This document shows positions 15,711 through 24,830 of a stretch of 64,000 bases of DNA, in pieces. Each line of letters begins with the position of its first letter. Position 1 is the first letter of the stretch. This stretch comes from JANPPS01 sp965246925. Its GTDB lineage: Bacteria > Pseudomonadota > Alphaproteobacteria > Acetobacterales > Acetobacteraceae. Made by a program: the position numbers and the translations under genes. The DNA lies in the NCBI GenBank assembly GCA_965246925.1, contig OZ251994.1, forward strand, positions 186,001-250,000, written 5' to 3'. The notes beneath the pieces were generated by a model. That model did not search any database. It saw nothing but the letters and a program-made list of their open reading frames with translations, and was not told where the DNA came from.

Positions 15711-18183
15711 CCATCCACTCGGCGAACCCGAGGTTGTTGTCATACGGCACCAATTCGCTCACGATCGTGGCGAGCTGGGCGCACGGGAGAAGCGTGGCGG
15801 GGCCGATGTTGGACAGGTCACCGGGCGCGTCGGCGATGGCCAGGATGGCGGCCGGGCCCGGCGCGGGATGCCACACGAACGGGCCGAGCACGAGGTGGCC
15901 AGCGGGCGGCACGGTGCCGCTCACCGGGCCGGCCGGGGCGAGCGTCGTCCAGGCCGGGTCCGTCCAGGGCGGCGTGGGGGCGGCGGTGGCCGTGTGAAGG
16001 GTCACCGCCGCCACCGCCGCCACCTGGCCACGGTTTTCCAGCGTGACATAGACGAAATTGTCCTGCCCGCTGCGCGGTGCTTGCTGACCCGGCAGGCCGT
16101 CCGCCGTCCAGCGGTTCCAAAGCGCGCCAGGCGTCGCGTGCCAGTCCTGCACCAGCTTGTATCCGCCTTTGCGGCCGTCATCGATGAAGATATCGACTGG
16201 CGGCGCTGCGCCGTCATACAGGCCCTGCCGCTCGAACGCCCAGCGGATCACCTTGTGCAACGTGCCGCCCACCCGTCCGCCGGGCAGGATGGCGCCCTGA
16301 TCCTCACCCAGCAGCCGTATCGTGCCCACGTCGGCGTCCATCAGCGCGCCGGCGAAGGCGCCCGCATCGTCCACCGGCACCGTGATGGCCGGGCCGAGCG
16401 AGGCAATGGCGCGGGCGATGAGGTAGAAGCAGTACTCGGCCGCCGCCCGCCGCTGCGGCAGCGCCGGGGCCCCGCCCGCGCGCGCATCCCCGCCCACCGC
16501 ACGGTAGAGGCGGAACAGCGTGCTGGACAGCACCTGCTCCCGCGAATAGCCGTACATGTCGTGCAGGTCTTCGTGGTAGCCGTCCCGCTTGCCCATCGGC
16601 CCGGTCCAGGACCAGCCGTGCCGGGCCTTGCGGTTATGATGGCGCAGCGGGCTCGACATCCAGGGATAGGTGACGCCCCGGTACCGCGCCTCATACGGCC
16701 CCTCCGCCAGCCGGGAGCCGGGATCGCACAGGATGGCCGCCAGCGCGTCCCCGGCGCTATGGGCGAACGGGAACTCAAGGTAACCCGTGCTCGCCGCAAT
16801 CAGCACATGGCAGAGCTCATGCCAGATCACCCGCACATCCGCCGCCATCCCCAGCGGCGCGACGGGGTGTCCGGGCCCGCCCGGGTTGATGCTGAGATCC
16901 GCCAGCGCAAACCGCAGCTGCAGCTGAGGCCAGGGCTGCAAGCCCGTATCACAAAGGTCGCGGTTGGGATCGGTGATGGAATCGATGATCCGCGCCTGCG
17001 CGTTCACGCAATTGCCGTCCGTGCAATGGCCCGGCGTGATCGCCCCCCGGTGCATGACCCGGAGCGGCAGCCGGTAGCCCAGCAACCCGCCCCCCACCGG
17101 CAGGCCGAACACGTCTTCCAGCGTCCGCAGCGCGGCTTCGCAGTGGTGATAGGCGTTCACCGCCGCGAAATCATCCGTTCGCGCCGCATAACCGAAGCCA
17201 TCCGCCGCCGCCGCACCCGGCGGCGTGCTGCCCACGAAGCCGCACGGGACCGGACCCGGCCCATACCCCTCGATCCGTACGCGCGGCCCCTCCAGCTGCC
17301 ATGGCGTCCCCTGCGCCGGCACGAACAGCCCCGGCAGGTCCACCTTCTGCCGGTGCGGGCCAAGCCGGGCATCGGGGGCATCCGGCAGCGCGTCGAACGC
17401 CGCCGCCGCCGTGACCGGGTCCCGCTGAAAGCCGAGCCCGCTTCCCGTAGCCGTCGGCGGTAGCGCGTGCGTCGACAGCGGACGCAGCACCAGCGGCTCA
17501 CCATCGTTCCGCGCCACGATCTCGTAGGCGGGCTGATCACCCTCGGGCGGCATGTAACGGAACAGGACGGCCAGGTAATCCTTCCCCGGTTCGGCGGCAC
17601 CACCGGGCAGCAGCCCCGGCCGCAAGCCGCGAGCGCCGGCCCGGTGCGTGTGGATCACCGTCGGCAGCGTCAGAGCGGCCAGCGGCTCGTGCCGCGGCGG
17701 CGTAAACCCAAACCGGCCCAGCACCTCGGCCAGCGTCGGCAAACGCGTCTTCTGCAGCAGCTCGGCCGGCTCGCCGAAGTCGAAACGGTAGCGCAATGTA
17801 GAAGTGAGGCTGGTGACCCGCACCCGGGACCGGTCCGGCGAACGCTGCAGCACGATGCGCACGCCAGCCCCCTCCACATCCACTGGCACCCCGGACCCGG
17901 CATGCATCTGCTGGATCAGCAGCACCACCGTCTCCCCCCGCACCTCGATCCGCCCGGCCCAGCGCAGCCGCGTCTCCTCCGTCCCCGGCCCACCCTGGTC
18001 CAGCCCGGCGATCTGCGCGTCACTCAGCCCGAGTTCGCCTTTCACCTGCTGCAGATAACTCACCGCCAGCACCCGCTCGTCCTGGCTGCCGGTGAACGGG
18101 TAGCTCAGGTGGCGTATAAGAGTGGCCTGCCCCAGCTTCCCGCGCTCGATCCAGACATTCGGGTCATCGACGGTCCACGGCAT
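15700..18183 (-). CDS. Large HExxH metallopeptidase-like protein (gluzincin-like)
   Basis: 827 residues, no signal peptide. Zinc motif HELCH at residues 455-459 within VIWHELCHVLIAASTGYLEF, followed about 15 residues later by FAHSAGDALAAILCDP, which looks like the downstream acidic motif of thermolysin/fungalysin-type gluzincins. The N-terminal 200 residues resemble a propeptide-like region. The C-terminal part (residues about 730-800) has a beta-rich segment (VTLENRGQVAAVAAVTLHTA) like a CARDB-type domain. Catalytic role and substrate are not known. It overlaps rtcB at the 3' end. Confidence 0.65.
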   Translation of the reverse strand: MPWTVDDPNVWIERGKLGQATLIRHLSYPFTGSQDERVLAVSYLQQVKGELGLSDAQIAGLDQGGPGTEETRLRWAGRIEVRGETVVLLIQQMHAGSGVPVDVEGAGVRIVLQRSPDRSRVRVTSLTSTLRYRFDFGEPAELLQKTRLPTLAEVLGRFGFTPPRHEPLAALTLPTVIHTHRAGARGLRPGLLPGGAAEPGKDYLAVLFRYMPPEGDQPAYEIVARNDGEPLVLRPLSTHALPPTATGSGLGFQRDPVTAAAAFDALPDAPDARLGPHRQKVDLPGLFVPAQGTPWQLEGPRVRIEGYGPGPVPCGFVGSTPPGAAAADGFGYAARTDDFAAVNAYHHCEAALRTLEDVFGLPVGGGLLGYRLPLRVMHRGAITPGHCTDGNCVNAQARIIDSITDPNRDLCDTGLQPWPQLQLRFALADLSINPGGPGHPVAPLGMAADVRVIWHELCHVLIAASTGYLEFPFAHSAGDALAAILCDPGSRLAEGPYEARYRGVTYPWMSSPLRHHNRKARHGWSWTGPMGKRDGYHEDLHDMYGYSREQVLSSTLFRLYRAVGGDARAGGAPALPQRRAAAEYCFYLIARAIASLGPAITVPVDDAGAFAGALMDADVGTIRLLGEDQGAILPGGRVGGTLHKVIRWAFERQGLYDGAAPPVDIFIDDGRKGGYKLVQDWHATPGALWNRWTADGLPGQQAPRSGQDNFVYVTLENRGQVAAVAAVTLHTATAAPTPPWTDPAWTTLAPAGPVSGTVPPAGHLVLGPFVWHPAPGPAAILAIADAPGDLSNIGPATLLPCAQLATIVSELVPYDNNLGFAEWMVSP

Positions 18184-18285
18184 GGCGGCGCTCCCACATC
18201 ATATCGGTATTGTATCGACATAACGGGTGAATGTCACGCCTGCCGTAAGCCCTGACCTCGTCGCGTGAAGCTTTACCCCGTTAGC

Positions 18286-18304
18286 GCTGAGCCCGTCGAA
18301 GGAC
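18286..18304. repeat. REP-like short palindromic fragment
   Basis: GCTGAGCCCGTCGAAGGAC resembles, in reverse, the dispersed proteobacterial repeat CCTTCGACAAGCTCAG. It sits in the 233-bp gap between the metallopeptidase and the binding protein. Recognition is from memory of the motif. Confidence 0.3.
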
Positions 18305-18416
18305 GGCACCCAGCAAGACGTCTCCCGCCCGGCTCAGCACGAACGGAATGGGCGGCAGCGCGCCAGAGGCACATCGCACCATGCGCCCAAACCAAATTCC
18401 ATCGGGACACCCCGGT

Positions 18417-19649
18417 TTACCCCGCACTCACCATCTTGCACCCGCCCTCCGCCAACGGCCGCCACACCTGCTCCGGCGCCAAGATCTGCACCGTTTTATA
18501 CAAATCCCACTCGCCGCCGCTCTCCGCCGGACGCTTCACCTCGAACAGGAACGCCGGATGCAGATGCTGACCATCCGCTCGCACCCGGCCCTGTCCGAAG
18601 CAGTCATCCTCCGTCGGCAGGCGCTTCATCGCCTCCACCACAGCCCGCCCGGACATCCGCGCCCCGCTATCCAGGGAAGACGCGGCCTTCAGATAGTGCA
18701 GCACCGCCGCATACGTGCAGGCATGCTCCGTATTGGGATAGTTCTTCGGCGATTTCGCAACCAGCCGCTTGGTGAACGCGCGTGTCCGCTCGTTCAGGTC
18801 CCAGTAAAACCCCTCCGTCAGGCGCAACCCCTGCGCCACAGGCAGTCCCAGCGCATGGATGTCGGTAATGAACACCACCAGTCCCGCCACGGTCATGCCC
18901 TGTGTGGTCAGGCCGAACTCCTGGCTTTGCTTGACCGAGTTCACGAAATCCGCCGCCGCATTGGCAAACGCAATCACGTTCGCCCCAGAGACTTGCGCCT
19001 GAATCAAGTAAGACGAAAAATCGGTAGTCCCCGGAAACGGATACTTCACCGACCCGGCCAGCGTCCCCCCGGTGCTCACGACGAACGACGCCAAATCCCG
19101 CTGCATCGCCGCGCCGAACGCGTAATCCGCCGTCACGATGAACCATTTGTTCCGCCCCGCCGCGGCCTGCGCCGTCGCCATCGTCTTGGCGATCTGCCAG
19201 GAATCCGAGCCCCAATGCACCTGGTTCGGGCTACACCGCGGCCCGGTGATATCAGCCGAAAACGCCCCGGTGTTCAGCTGCACCTTGTCCATCGCCTGCG
19301 CCAGCTCCGTCACCGCAAAGGCGATCGCGCTGTTGTTCACGTCCGCCACCACGTCCACGCCGCCTCGGTCGAACCACTCCCGCACGATCGCCACCGCCAC
19401 ATCCGGCTTCTGCCGGTGATCGGCCGCAATCACCTCAACCGCCATCCCCGGCCCGGCGCCAAAATCCTCCACCGCCTGCTGCGCCGCCGCCACGCTGGTC
19501 GGCCCACCCGTATCCCGGTACGGCCCGGACAGATCGGTCAACACCCCAATCCGCACCGGCCGCCCCGCCGCCCGGCTACCCCGCCCAGCGATCAAACCCG
19601 CGACACTCGCTCCCATCGCCGCCCGCCGCCCAAGGCTCAGATGCACCAT
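18417..19649 (-). CDS. Branched-chain amino-acid ABC transporter substrate-binding protein (orphan)
   Basis: 410 residues of the LivK/AmiC periplasmic-binding type. Near-Tat signal (SLGRRAAMGASVAGLIAG). Then VRIGVLTDLSGPYRDTGG, VEVIAADHRQKPDVAVAIVREW, NKWFIVTADYAFGAAMQRD, typical of the family. No permease or ATPase genes accompany it. It could serve the livG/livH genes about 18 kb away, or be a sensor-type binding protein. Confidence 0.85.
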   Translation of the reverse strand: MVHLSLGRRAAMGASVAGLIAGRGSRAAGRPVRIGVLTDLSGPYRDTGGPTSVAAAQQAVEDFGAGPGMAVEVIAADHRQKPDVAVAIVREWFDRGGVDVVADVNNSAIAFAVTELAQAMDKVQLNTGAFSADITGPRCSPNQVHWGSDSWQIAKTMATAQAAAGRNKWFIVTADYAFGAAMQRDLASFVVSTGGTLAGSVKYPFPGTTDFSSYLIQAQVSGANVIAFANAAADFVNSVKQSQEFGLTTQGMTVAGLVVFITDIHALGLPVAQGLRLTEGFYWDLNERTRAFTKRLVAKSPKNYPNTEHACTYAAVLHYLKAASSLDSGARMSGRAVVEAMKRLPTEDDCFGQGRVRADGQHLHPAFLFEVKRPAESGGEWDLYKTVQILAPEQVWRPLAEGGCKMVSAG

Positions 19650-19930
19650 CCTCAGTCCCCTTCGCCTATTGTAGGCCGCTAAACCGGTCTTAAGGACGCG
19701 GACGCAAGACTACCGTGCTGCGCCCGCCCGCAGGCTTGATCAGGATCGGCCCGATGGGGGTCAAGCCTTTAAACGGCAGTGTTGCCGCCCCCGGCACACA
19801 ACCATGCCACGCCTCCCGCGCAAAAAGCAGACTGAATTATCAGCTAGGCGTCCTGATAAGGGCTACCACGCCGTTTAACACAAACCCTTGCCAGCCCAAG
19901 CTCCAAACGCTACGGAGACCCCGCCGGCAC

Positions 19931-20005
<75 letters not shown>

Positions 20006-20091
20006 TCGGCCCACGACGGACGCCCTCGCCACCAACGCACACCTATGGCACCAACGCCCATCGGCCATCAGAGCCAGACGGGAACACGCCC

Positions 20092-21972
20092 TTGAGCACC
20101 TACAACGAAGCCTACGCCGCCTGGCAGTCCGACCCCCAAGCATGGTGGGCAGACCAGGCACGGCAGATCGACTGGCTCCACCCCTGGACCCAAACCTTCG
20201 ACCCGGCGCTCGGCGCCTACGGCCAATACTTCCCCGGCGCCCAGCTCAACATCAGCGCCAACTGCCTCGACCGCCACGTTCACGGCGGACGCGGCGCCCA
20301 GGACGCCCTGATCTGGGATAGCCCCATGACCGGGCAGGTCCAGCGCTTCACCTACACGCAACTCCTGGACCGCACCGCCCGCACCGCCGGCGCCCTGGCC
20401 AAGCTAGGCGTCCGCTACGGCGACCGCGTCGTCATCTACATGCCCATGGTGCCCGAGGCCGTCATCGCCATGCTCGCCTGCGCCCGCCTCGGCGCAATCC
20501 ACTCCGTCGTGTTCGGGGGCTTCGCCGCCGCCGAGCTCGCCAAACGGATCGAGGACGCCACCCCCACCGCCATCATCTCAGCCTCCTGCGGGCTCGAGCC
20601 CGGCCGCACCATCGCCTACAAACCCCTGCTGGACGCCGCCTTGGCCATGAGCGCGCACAAGCCAGCCGCCTGCCTGATCCTGCAGCGTCCCCAGCTCGCG
20701 GCCGCCATGACCCCGGGCCGCGACCATGATTTCATCGCAGCCGAAGCCGAGGCCGCCCCGCACCCGCCCGTCCCGGTGCTCGCGACCGACCCGCTCTATA
20801 TCCTCTACACCTCCGGCACGACCGGTAAGCCCAAGGGCGTCGTCCGCGACACCGGCGGCTACGCCGTCGCACTCATGGCCTCCATGCCCATGATCTATGG
20901 CGCACAGCCCGGTGACGTCTATTGGTGCGCCAGCGATGTCGGCTGGGTCGTGGGGCACAGCTACATCGTCTATGCCCCCCTGCTCTACGGCTGCACCACC
21001 GTCCTCTACGAGGGCAAGCCCGTCGGCACGCCCGGCCCCGGCGCGTTCTGGCGCGTCTGCGCCCAGCACAAGGTGCGCGTCCTCTTCACCGCCCCCACCG
21101 CGCTCCGCGCCATCAAGCAGCAAGACCCGGACGGCGCGCACCTCCGCCAGCATGACCTCACCACGCTCGACGCCCTTTTCCTCGCCGGCGAGCGCTGCGA
21201 CCCGCCCACCGCCGGATGGATCGCAGGCCACCTCGGCAAGCCCGTCGTGGACCATTGGTGGCAGACCGAAACCGGCTGGCCCATCACATCGGGCTTCCGC
21301 GGCTACGGCCTCTTCCCCTGGCTCCCCGGCTCGGGCGGACGCGCCTGCCCCGGCTACGACCTCCGCGCGCTGGACGACTCCGGAGCCGTGCTCTCCCTGG
21401 GCGAAACCGGCAACCTCGCCCTCCGCCTTCCCCTGCCGCCAGGCTGCGCGCCGACATTGTGGGCCGGCGTGGACGCCTACCGCGCCGCCTACACCACAGA
21501 CTTCCCCGGCTGGTACCGCACCGGAGACGCCGGAACCGTGGACCCGTCCGGAGACGTCTGGATCATGGGCCGCACCGACGACATCATCAACGTCGCCGGC
21601 CACCGCCTCAGCACCGGCGCCATGGAAGAAGTCCTCGCCAGCCACCCCGACGTGGCCGAGTGCGCCGTGGTCGGCGCCGCCGACGCCCTGAAAGGCCAAA
21701 CCCCGCTCGGCCTCGTCGTGCTGAAGGCGGGCGTGAACCGGCCGCCGGAGGCCATCGCCCAGGAGCTGGTGGCCTTGGTTCGCGACCGTATCGGCCCCGT
21801 AGCCGCATTCAAGGACGCCCGCATCGTCACCCGCCTGCCCAAGACCCGCTCCGGCAAGATCCTGCGCGGCGCCATCCGCAAGCTGGCGGACGGCGTGGAC
21901 GCACCCCCACCCCCCACCATCGACGACCCGGCGATCCTCGACGAAATCCGCGCCGTCCTCAAACCAGCTTGA
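20092..21972 (+). CDS. prpE: Propionyl-CoA synthetase (AMP-forming)
   Basis: 626 residues from TTG 20092; the upstream frame includes the tRNA, so a later start is required. ANL superfamily: YILYTSGTTGKPKGVV (P-loop), HWWQTETGWPI, YRTGDAG, DVWIMGRTDDIINVAGHRLS split, and TRSGKILRGAIRK with the catalytic Lys. The N-terminal AcetylCoA-synthetase cap (STYNEAYAAWQSDPQAWW) and GYAVALMASMPMIYG favour PrpE over Acs. Converts propionate, ATP and CoA to propionyl-CoA. Confidence 0.85.
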   Translation: MSTYNEAYAAWQSDPQAWWADQARQIDWLHPWTQTFDPALGAYGQYFPGAQLNISANCLDRHVHGGRGAQDALIWDSPMTGQVQRFTYTQLLDRTARTAGALAKLGVRYGDRVVIYMPMVPEAVIAMLACARLGAIHSVVFGGFAAAELAKRIEDATPTAIISASCGLEPGRTIAYKPLLDAALAMSAHKPAACLILQRPQLAAAMTPGRDHDFIAAEAEAAPHPPVPVLATDPLYILYTSGTTGKPKGVVRDTGGYAVALMASMPMIYGAQPGDVYWCASDVGWVVGHSYIVYAPLLYGCTTVLYEGKPVGTPGPGAFWRVCAQHKVRVLFTAPTALRAIKQQDPDGAHLRQHDLTTLDALFLAGERCDPPTAGWIAGHLGKPVVDHWWQTETGWPITSGFRGYGLFPWLPGSGGRACPGYDLRALDDSGAVLSLGETGNLALRLPLPPGCAPTLWAGVDAYRAAYTTDFPGWYRTGDAGTVDPSGDVWIMGRTDDIINVAGHRLSTGAMEEVLASHPDVAECAVVGAADALKGQTPLGLVVLKAGVNRPPEAIAQELVALVRDRIGPVAAFKDARIVTRLPKTRSGKILRGAIRKLADGVDAPPPPTIDDPAILDEIRAVLKPA

Positions 21973-22537
21973 GCAGCAAGAACCCCAGCACGATCGCCGC
22001 CGCACTGGCCGTGGTCACCAGCGTCAGCCGCCGCTCGATGAACTCCTGCACCGGCGGCCCGAAACGCCGGATCAGGAATGCGATCATAAAGAACCGCGCC
22101 CCCCGCGTCGCAATACTGGCCAAGACGAACACGCCGAAATCGAAGTGCGTAAGGCCCGAGGTGATCGTCACGATCTTATACGGGATCGGAGTGAGCCCTT
22201 TGATCAGGATCACCCAAAGCCCATACTCCCGGAACCGGTCCGCAAACGCCTGAGCGGCGCCATCATAATGGTAGAACCGGATCAACGGCCCAGCGATCTC
22301 CTCATAGAAACCATAGCCGATGAAATACCCCAGCATCCCGCCGAACACGCTGGCCACCGTGCAGATCAGCGCCAGGTAGTAGGCCCGCGCCGGACGCGAC
22401 AACGCGGCCGGGATCAGCAGCGCGTCGGGCGGGATCGGAAAGAAGCTGCTCTCGGCAAAGCTCACCAGCACCAGCCACAGCGGCGCGCGCGGGCTGGCAG
22501 CCAGCGCCAGGATGCGGTCATACAGGCGGCGAAGCAT
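21959..22537 (-). CDS. YqaA/DedA-like (SNARE-associated) membrane protein
   Basis: 192 residues from ATG 22537. Sequence LVSFAESSFFPIPPDALLIPAAL and GYFIGYGFYEEIAG, then KGLTPIPYKIVTITSGL, are the hallmark loops of the DedA/VTT superfamily, YqaA branch. Four to five hydrophobic segments. DedA relatives act as lipid-carrier or phospholipid flippases; the role of this branch is not settled. Its end overlaps the prpE end by 14 bases on the opposite strand. Confidence 0.8.
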   Translation of the reverse strand: MLRRLYDRILALAASPRAPLWLVLVSFAESSFFPIPPDALLIPAALSRPARAYYLALICTVASVFGGMLGYFIGYGFYEEIAGPLIRFYHYDGAAQAFADRFREYGLWVILIKGLTPIPYKIVTITSGLTHFDFGVFVLASIATRGARFFMIAFLIRRFGPPVQEFIERRLTLVTTASAAAIVLGFLLLKLV

Positions 22538-22660
22538 CAGGGCGGTTCCATGGGTTCCATTGCCGCCGGTCCTGCCACGGCCAAACCGGCCCGGCAATGG
22601 CACCCCCTTCCACAGGGTCAGCCGCGTGCTATCGTTCCCGCAAACGCCAAAGGAATTCGC

Positions 22661-23119
22661 ATGCGCCGCGCCGTTTTGCTGCTCGCCTGTATCTCGATCT
22701 TTACGCCTAGCCTCGCGCACGCCCAAGCCCAACCGCCCCAGGCCCAGCCACCCCACGCCTGGCTGTTCGGCACCTGGACCGGCGGCATCTTTCCCGTCCC
22801 CGCAAGCCTCACGCCCCAAGCCTGTCTGTCGCAGCCCGTCGTGATCTTCACCCGCGACCTCGTACTCCGCGCCACCTTGACCGAGCAGACCTACGCGCAG
22901 CGTGAGATCGAAACCGTCCGCGTCGTGCCCGGCGGTGCCGAGTTCCGCTTCGCCCAATCGGGCGCAGCACCCACGGCCTTGGTCGGCGGAACCCGCGGCG
23001 GCGGCTTCGGCTGTGAGTCGCCCGACCTGCTCACGGTCGAGCGACGCGGTGAGAACGAAATCACTTTCCCTGGCTGCGCCGACTTCCCGAACCCCCTAAT
23101 CCGCTGCCACACCCGATAA
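22661..23119 (+). CDS. Small exported protein of unknown function
   Basis: 152 residues from ATG 22661 (AAGGAAT upstream). Signal peptide MRRAVLLLACISIFTPSLAHA, then a Q/P-rich spacer and a domain with four cysteines (QACLSQ, GFGCESPD, PGCADF, IRCHTR) that could form two periplasmic disulfides. GTWTGGIFPV and ATLTEQTYAQREIETVRV suggest a lipocalin-like beta barrel, but this is weak. No family recognised. Confidence 0.65.
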   Translation: MRRAVLLLACISIFTPSLAHAQAQPPQAQPPHAWLFGTWTGGIFPVPASLTPQACLSQPVVIFTRDLVLRATLTEQTYAQREIETVRVVPGGAEFRFAQSGAAPTALVGGTRGGGFGCESPDLLTVERRGENEITFPGCADFPNPLIRCHTR

Positions 23120-23255
23120 AGGGAGCGCTCCGGTTGCCTAAACAAAAAATTAAGGTTTCAGGAATATGGTAATCACCAATGACGCGTTGACGTGCTAGTC
23201 TCTGCTACTTAAAGGCGAGATGCCTGTGACGCGCGTGTTGTCGGAGTGTGATGCA

Positions 23256-23579
23256 ATGGTGGATACAAAGACCGGCCTTCCTGCCGCCGATGCCGAGGCC
23301 GCCGCTCCCATAGCGGCCCCCCCTGTCGCGGCGCCGCAGGCCGACCCGCCGGGCTATGTCGCTGACCGCCGCCGCCCCGGCCGTACCGCACACGTCAATC
23401 CCGCCCTGGTCCCACTGCTACGGCAGCAAAACACCGGTGCAGCAGCCGTCGCACTGACCGTAGCCGACGACCTGCTGGAAGAATGGGCCGACCGCGCCCC
23501 AGCCCGCGGCCTCATGATCGGCATCGCCATCTCCCTCGTCGCCTGGGCCACCGGCATCGTCCTCTTCGTCGTCCTCTGA
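23256..23579 (+). CDS. Small membrane-anchored protein, unknown function
   Basis: 107 residues from ATG 23256; an upstream start at 23220 adds 12 residues. Ala/Pro-rich N-terminus, a conserved-looking helical stretch (NPALVPLLRQQNTGAAAVAL) and one C-terminal transmembrane helix (GLMIGIAISLVAWATGIVLFVVL). Stands alone between unrelated genes. Confidence 0.5.
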   Translation: MVDTKTGLPAADAEAAAPIAAPPVAAPQADPPGYVADRRRPGRTAHVNPALVPLLRQQNTGAAAVALTVADDLLEEWADRAPARGLMIGIAISLVAWATGIVLFVVL

Positions 23580-23629
23580 TCTCTGCCCGGCCCAATAAGC
23601 AACTCTGTCTTGCGACGCTGAAATGCAGA

Positions 23630-24763
23630 CTACGGCGGTCCTGCGGCTTGTCCTGCGGATGATCCGATAACCCCCGCAGACACGCGGCCGAACCGGCGCG
23701 ACAGCCGGCTCAAAGGCCGCTCTGCCATGTAATAAACCAGTGAAGCGACAGCCACGATGATCGTCAACACCCACGCAAGGAATAGCCATCGGCTGGGCCC
23801 GCCCCCGCCCCTGCCGTCGTTCGCGTCGTTCGCCGTCACCCAAATGACCAGGTTTAGCACCGTAAAGTGCGTCAGGTAGAGCGAGAACGAAATCCGGCCC
23901 AGCCATACGACCGGCGCCGAGGCCATGACGGAACTGACCGGCCCGCGCTCGTACGCCAAAGACAAAACCAGCCCGGCGATCGGGAACACCGTCCATGCCG
24001 GCGCGAACGGGATCCCGCACAGCACGATGATCAACACGAACGAGCCAACGCCAAGCGCGCCCGAATGTCGCCCGGCGCGCGCGCGTCCCGACAAGAAGAA
24101 CGCCGCCAAGGCGCAGCCTGCAATGAAAGCCGGAAACATGCGGAGGATCGTCAGCCGCCCGGTAATGTTTGCGTCGGCAAAACCCAGCCGGTAGCTCGCC
24201 GCGACCAGGACGGCCAGACAAAGGCCGGCCACGCTCAAACGCCGTGCCGGCATGCTAATACGGTTCAGCCCCCAAGCCACGAGCGGGAAAGAGGCATAGC
24301 CCAGGATCTCGACGCTGAGCGACCATGACGGCCCATTGATCGAGCCGAAATCCGGCATGAACCATCGCTGCGCGAGGAGAAACGATTGCACCGCCGCCGC
24401 CGCGCCGAAACTACCCGGGTCCATGAAGCCGGGCGCCACCCACGCGGTCATGAAGATCAAGACCAGGACGACGGCGTTCAGCGGATAAACGCGCCAGAAC
24501 CGCGCCGCCGCATAACGCTTCGTCACGGCCCAGCCCGGCGCACGGAAATCGTCCGCGTGGACGTAGAACAGGATAAAGCCGGACAGGACAAAGAACAGGT
24601 CCACGCCGCGCCACCCCTCGGCAAGGAGGCTGATGCCGCGCAGCGGCGCGAACCGCCCATCAAGCTTCGCTGCATCCTGCATATGATACAGCACGACCCA
24701 TAGCGCAGCCACGCCCCGCACCCCGGTCAACGCAGGTATCGGTTTCAGTACCCGGCCCCCCAT
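23630..24763 (-). CDS. Acyltransferase 3 family membrane protein (OafA/YrhL-like)
   Basis: 377 residues, about ten transmembrane helices. Opens with IPALTGVRGVAALWVVLYHM, whose His is part of the family active site, then WRGVDLFFVLSGFILFYVH and RYAAARFWRVYPLNAVVL with the R-x10-H/Y-type motif region, and SWSLSVEILGYASFPLVAW. Such proteins O-acylate cell-surface sugars. Target unknown; no polysaccharide locus is beside it. Confidence 0.88.
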   Translation of the reverse strand: MGGRVLKPIPALTGVRGVAALWVVLYHMQDAAKLDGRFAPLRGISLLAEGWRGVDLFFVLSGFILFYVHADDFRAPGWAVTKRYAAARFWRVYPLNAVVLVLIFMTAWVAPGFMDPGSFGAAAAVQSFLLAQRWFMPDFGSINGPSWSLSVEILGYASFPLVAWGLNRISMPARRLSVAGLCLAVLVAASYRLGFADANITGRLTILRMFPAFIAGCALAAFFLSGRARAGRHSGALGVGSFVLIIVLCGIPFAPAWTVFPIAGLVLSLAYERGPVSSVMASAPVVWLGRISFSLYLTHFTVLNLVIWVTANDANDGRGGGGPSRWLFLAWVLTIIVAVASLVYYMAERPLSRLSRRFGRVSAGVIGSSAGQAAGPP

Positions 24764-24830
24764 AGGATCGGCATCAGCACACCGATCTCACAATGCGCGC
24801 CTTCGGCCATAACGGACCATAAATACCGCA

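Noticed and set aside
15481..17463. 660-codon plus-strand frame
   Set aside because: Antisense to the HExxH protein; Arg/His/Gln-rich, no family features.
20578..22005. 475-codon minus-strand frame
   Set aside because: Antisense to prpE; Gly/Ala-rich shadow.
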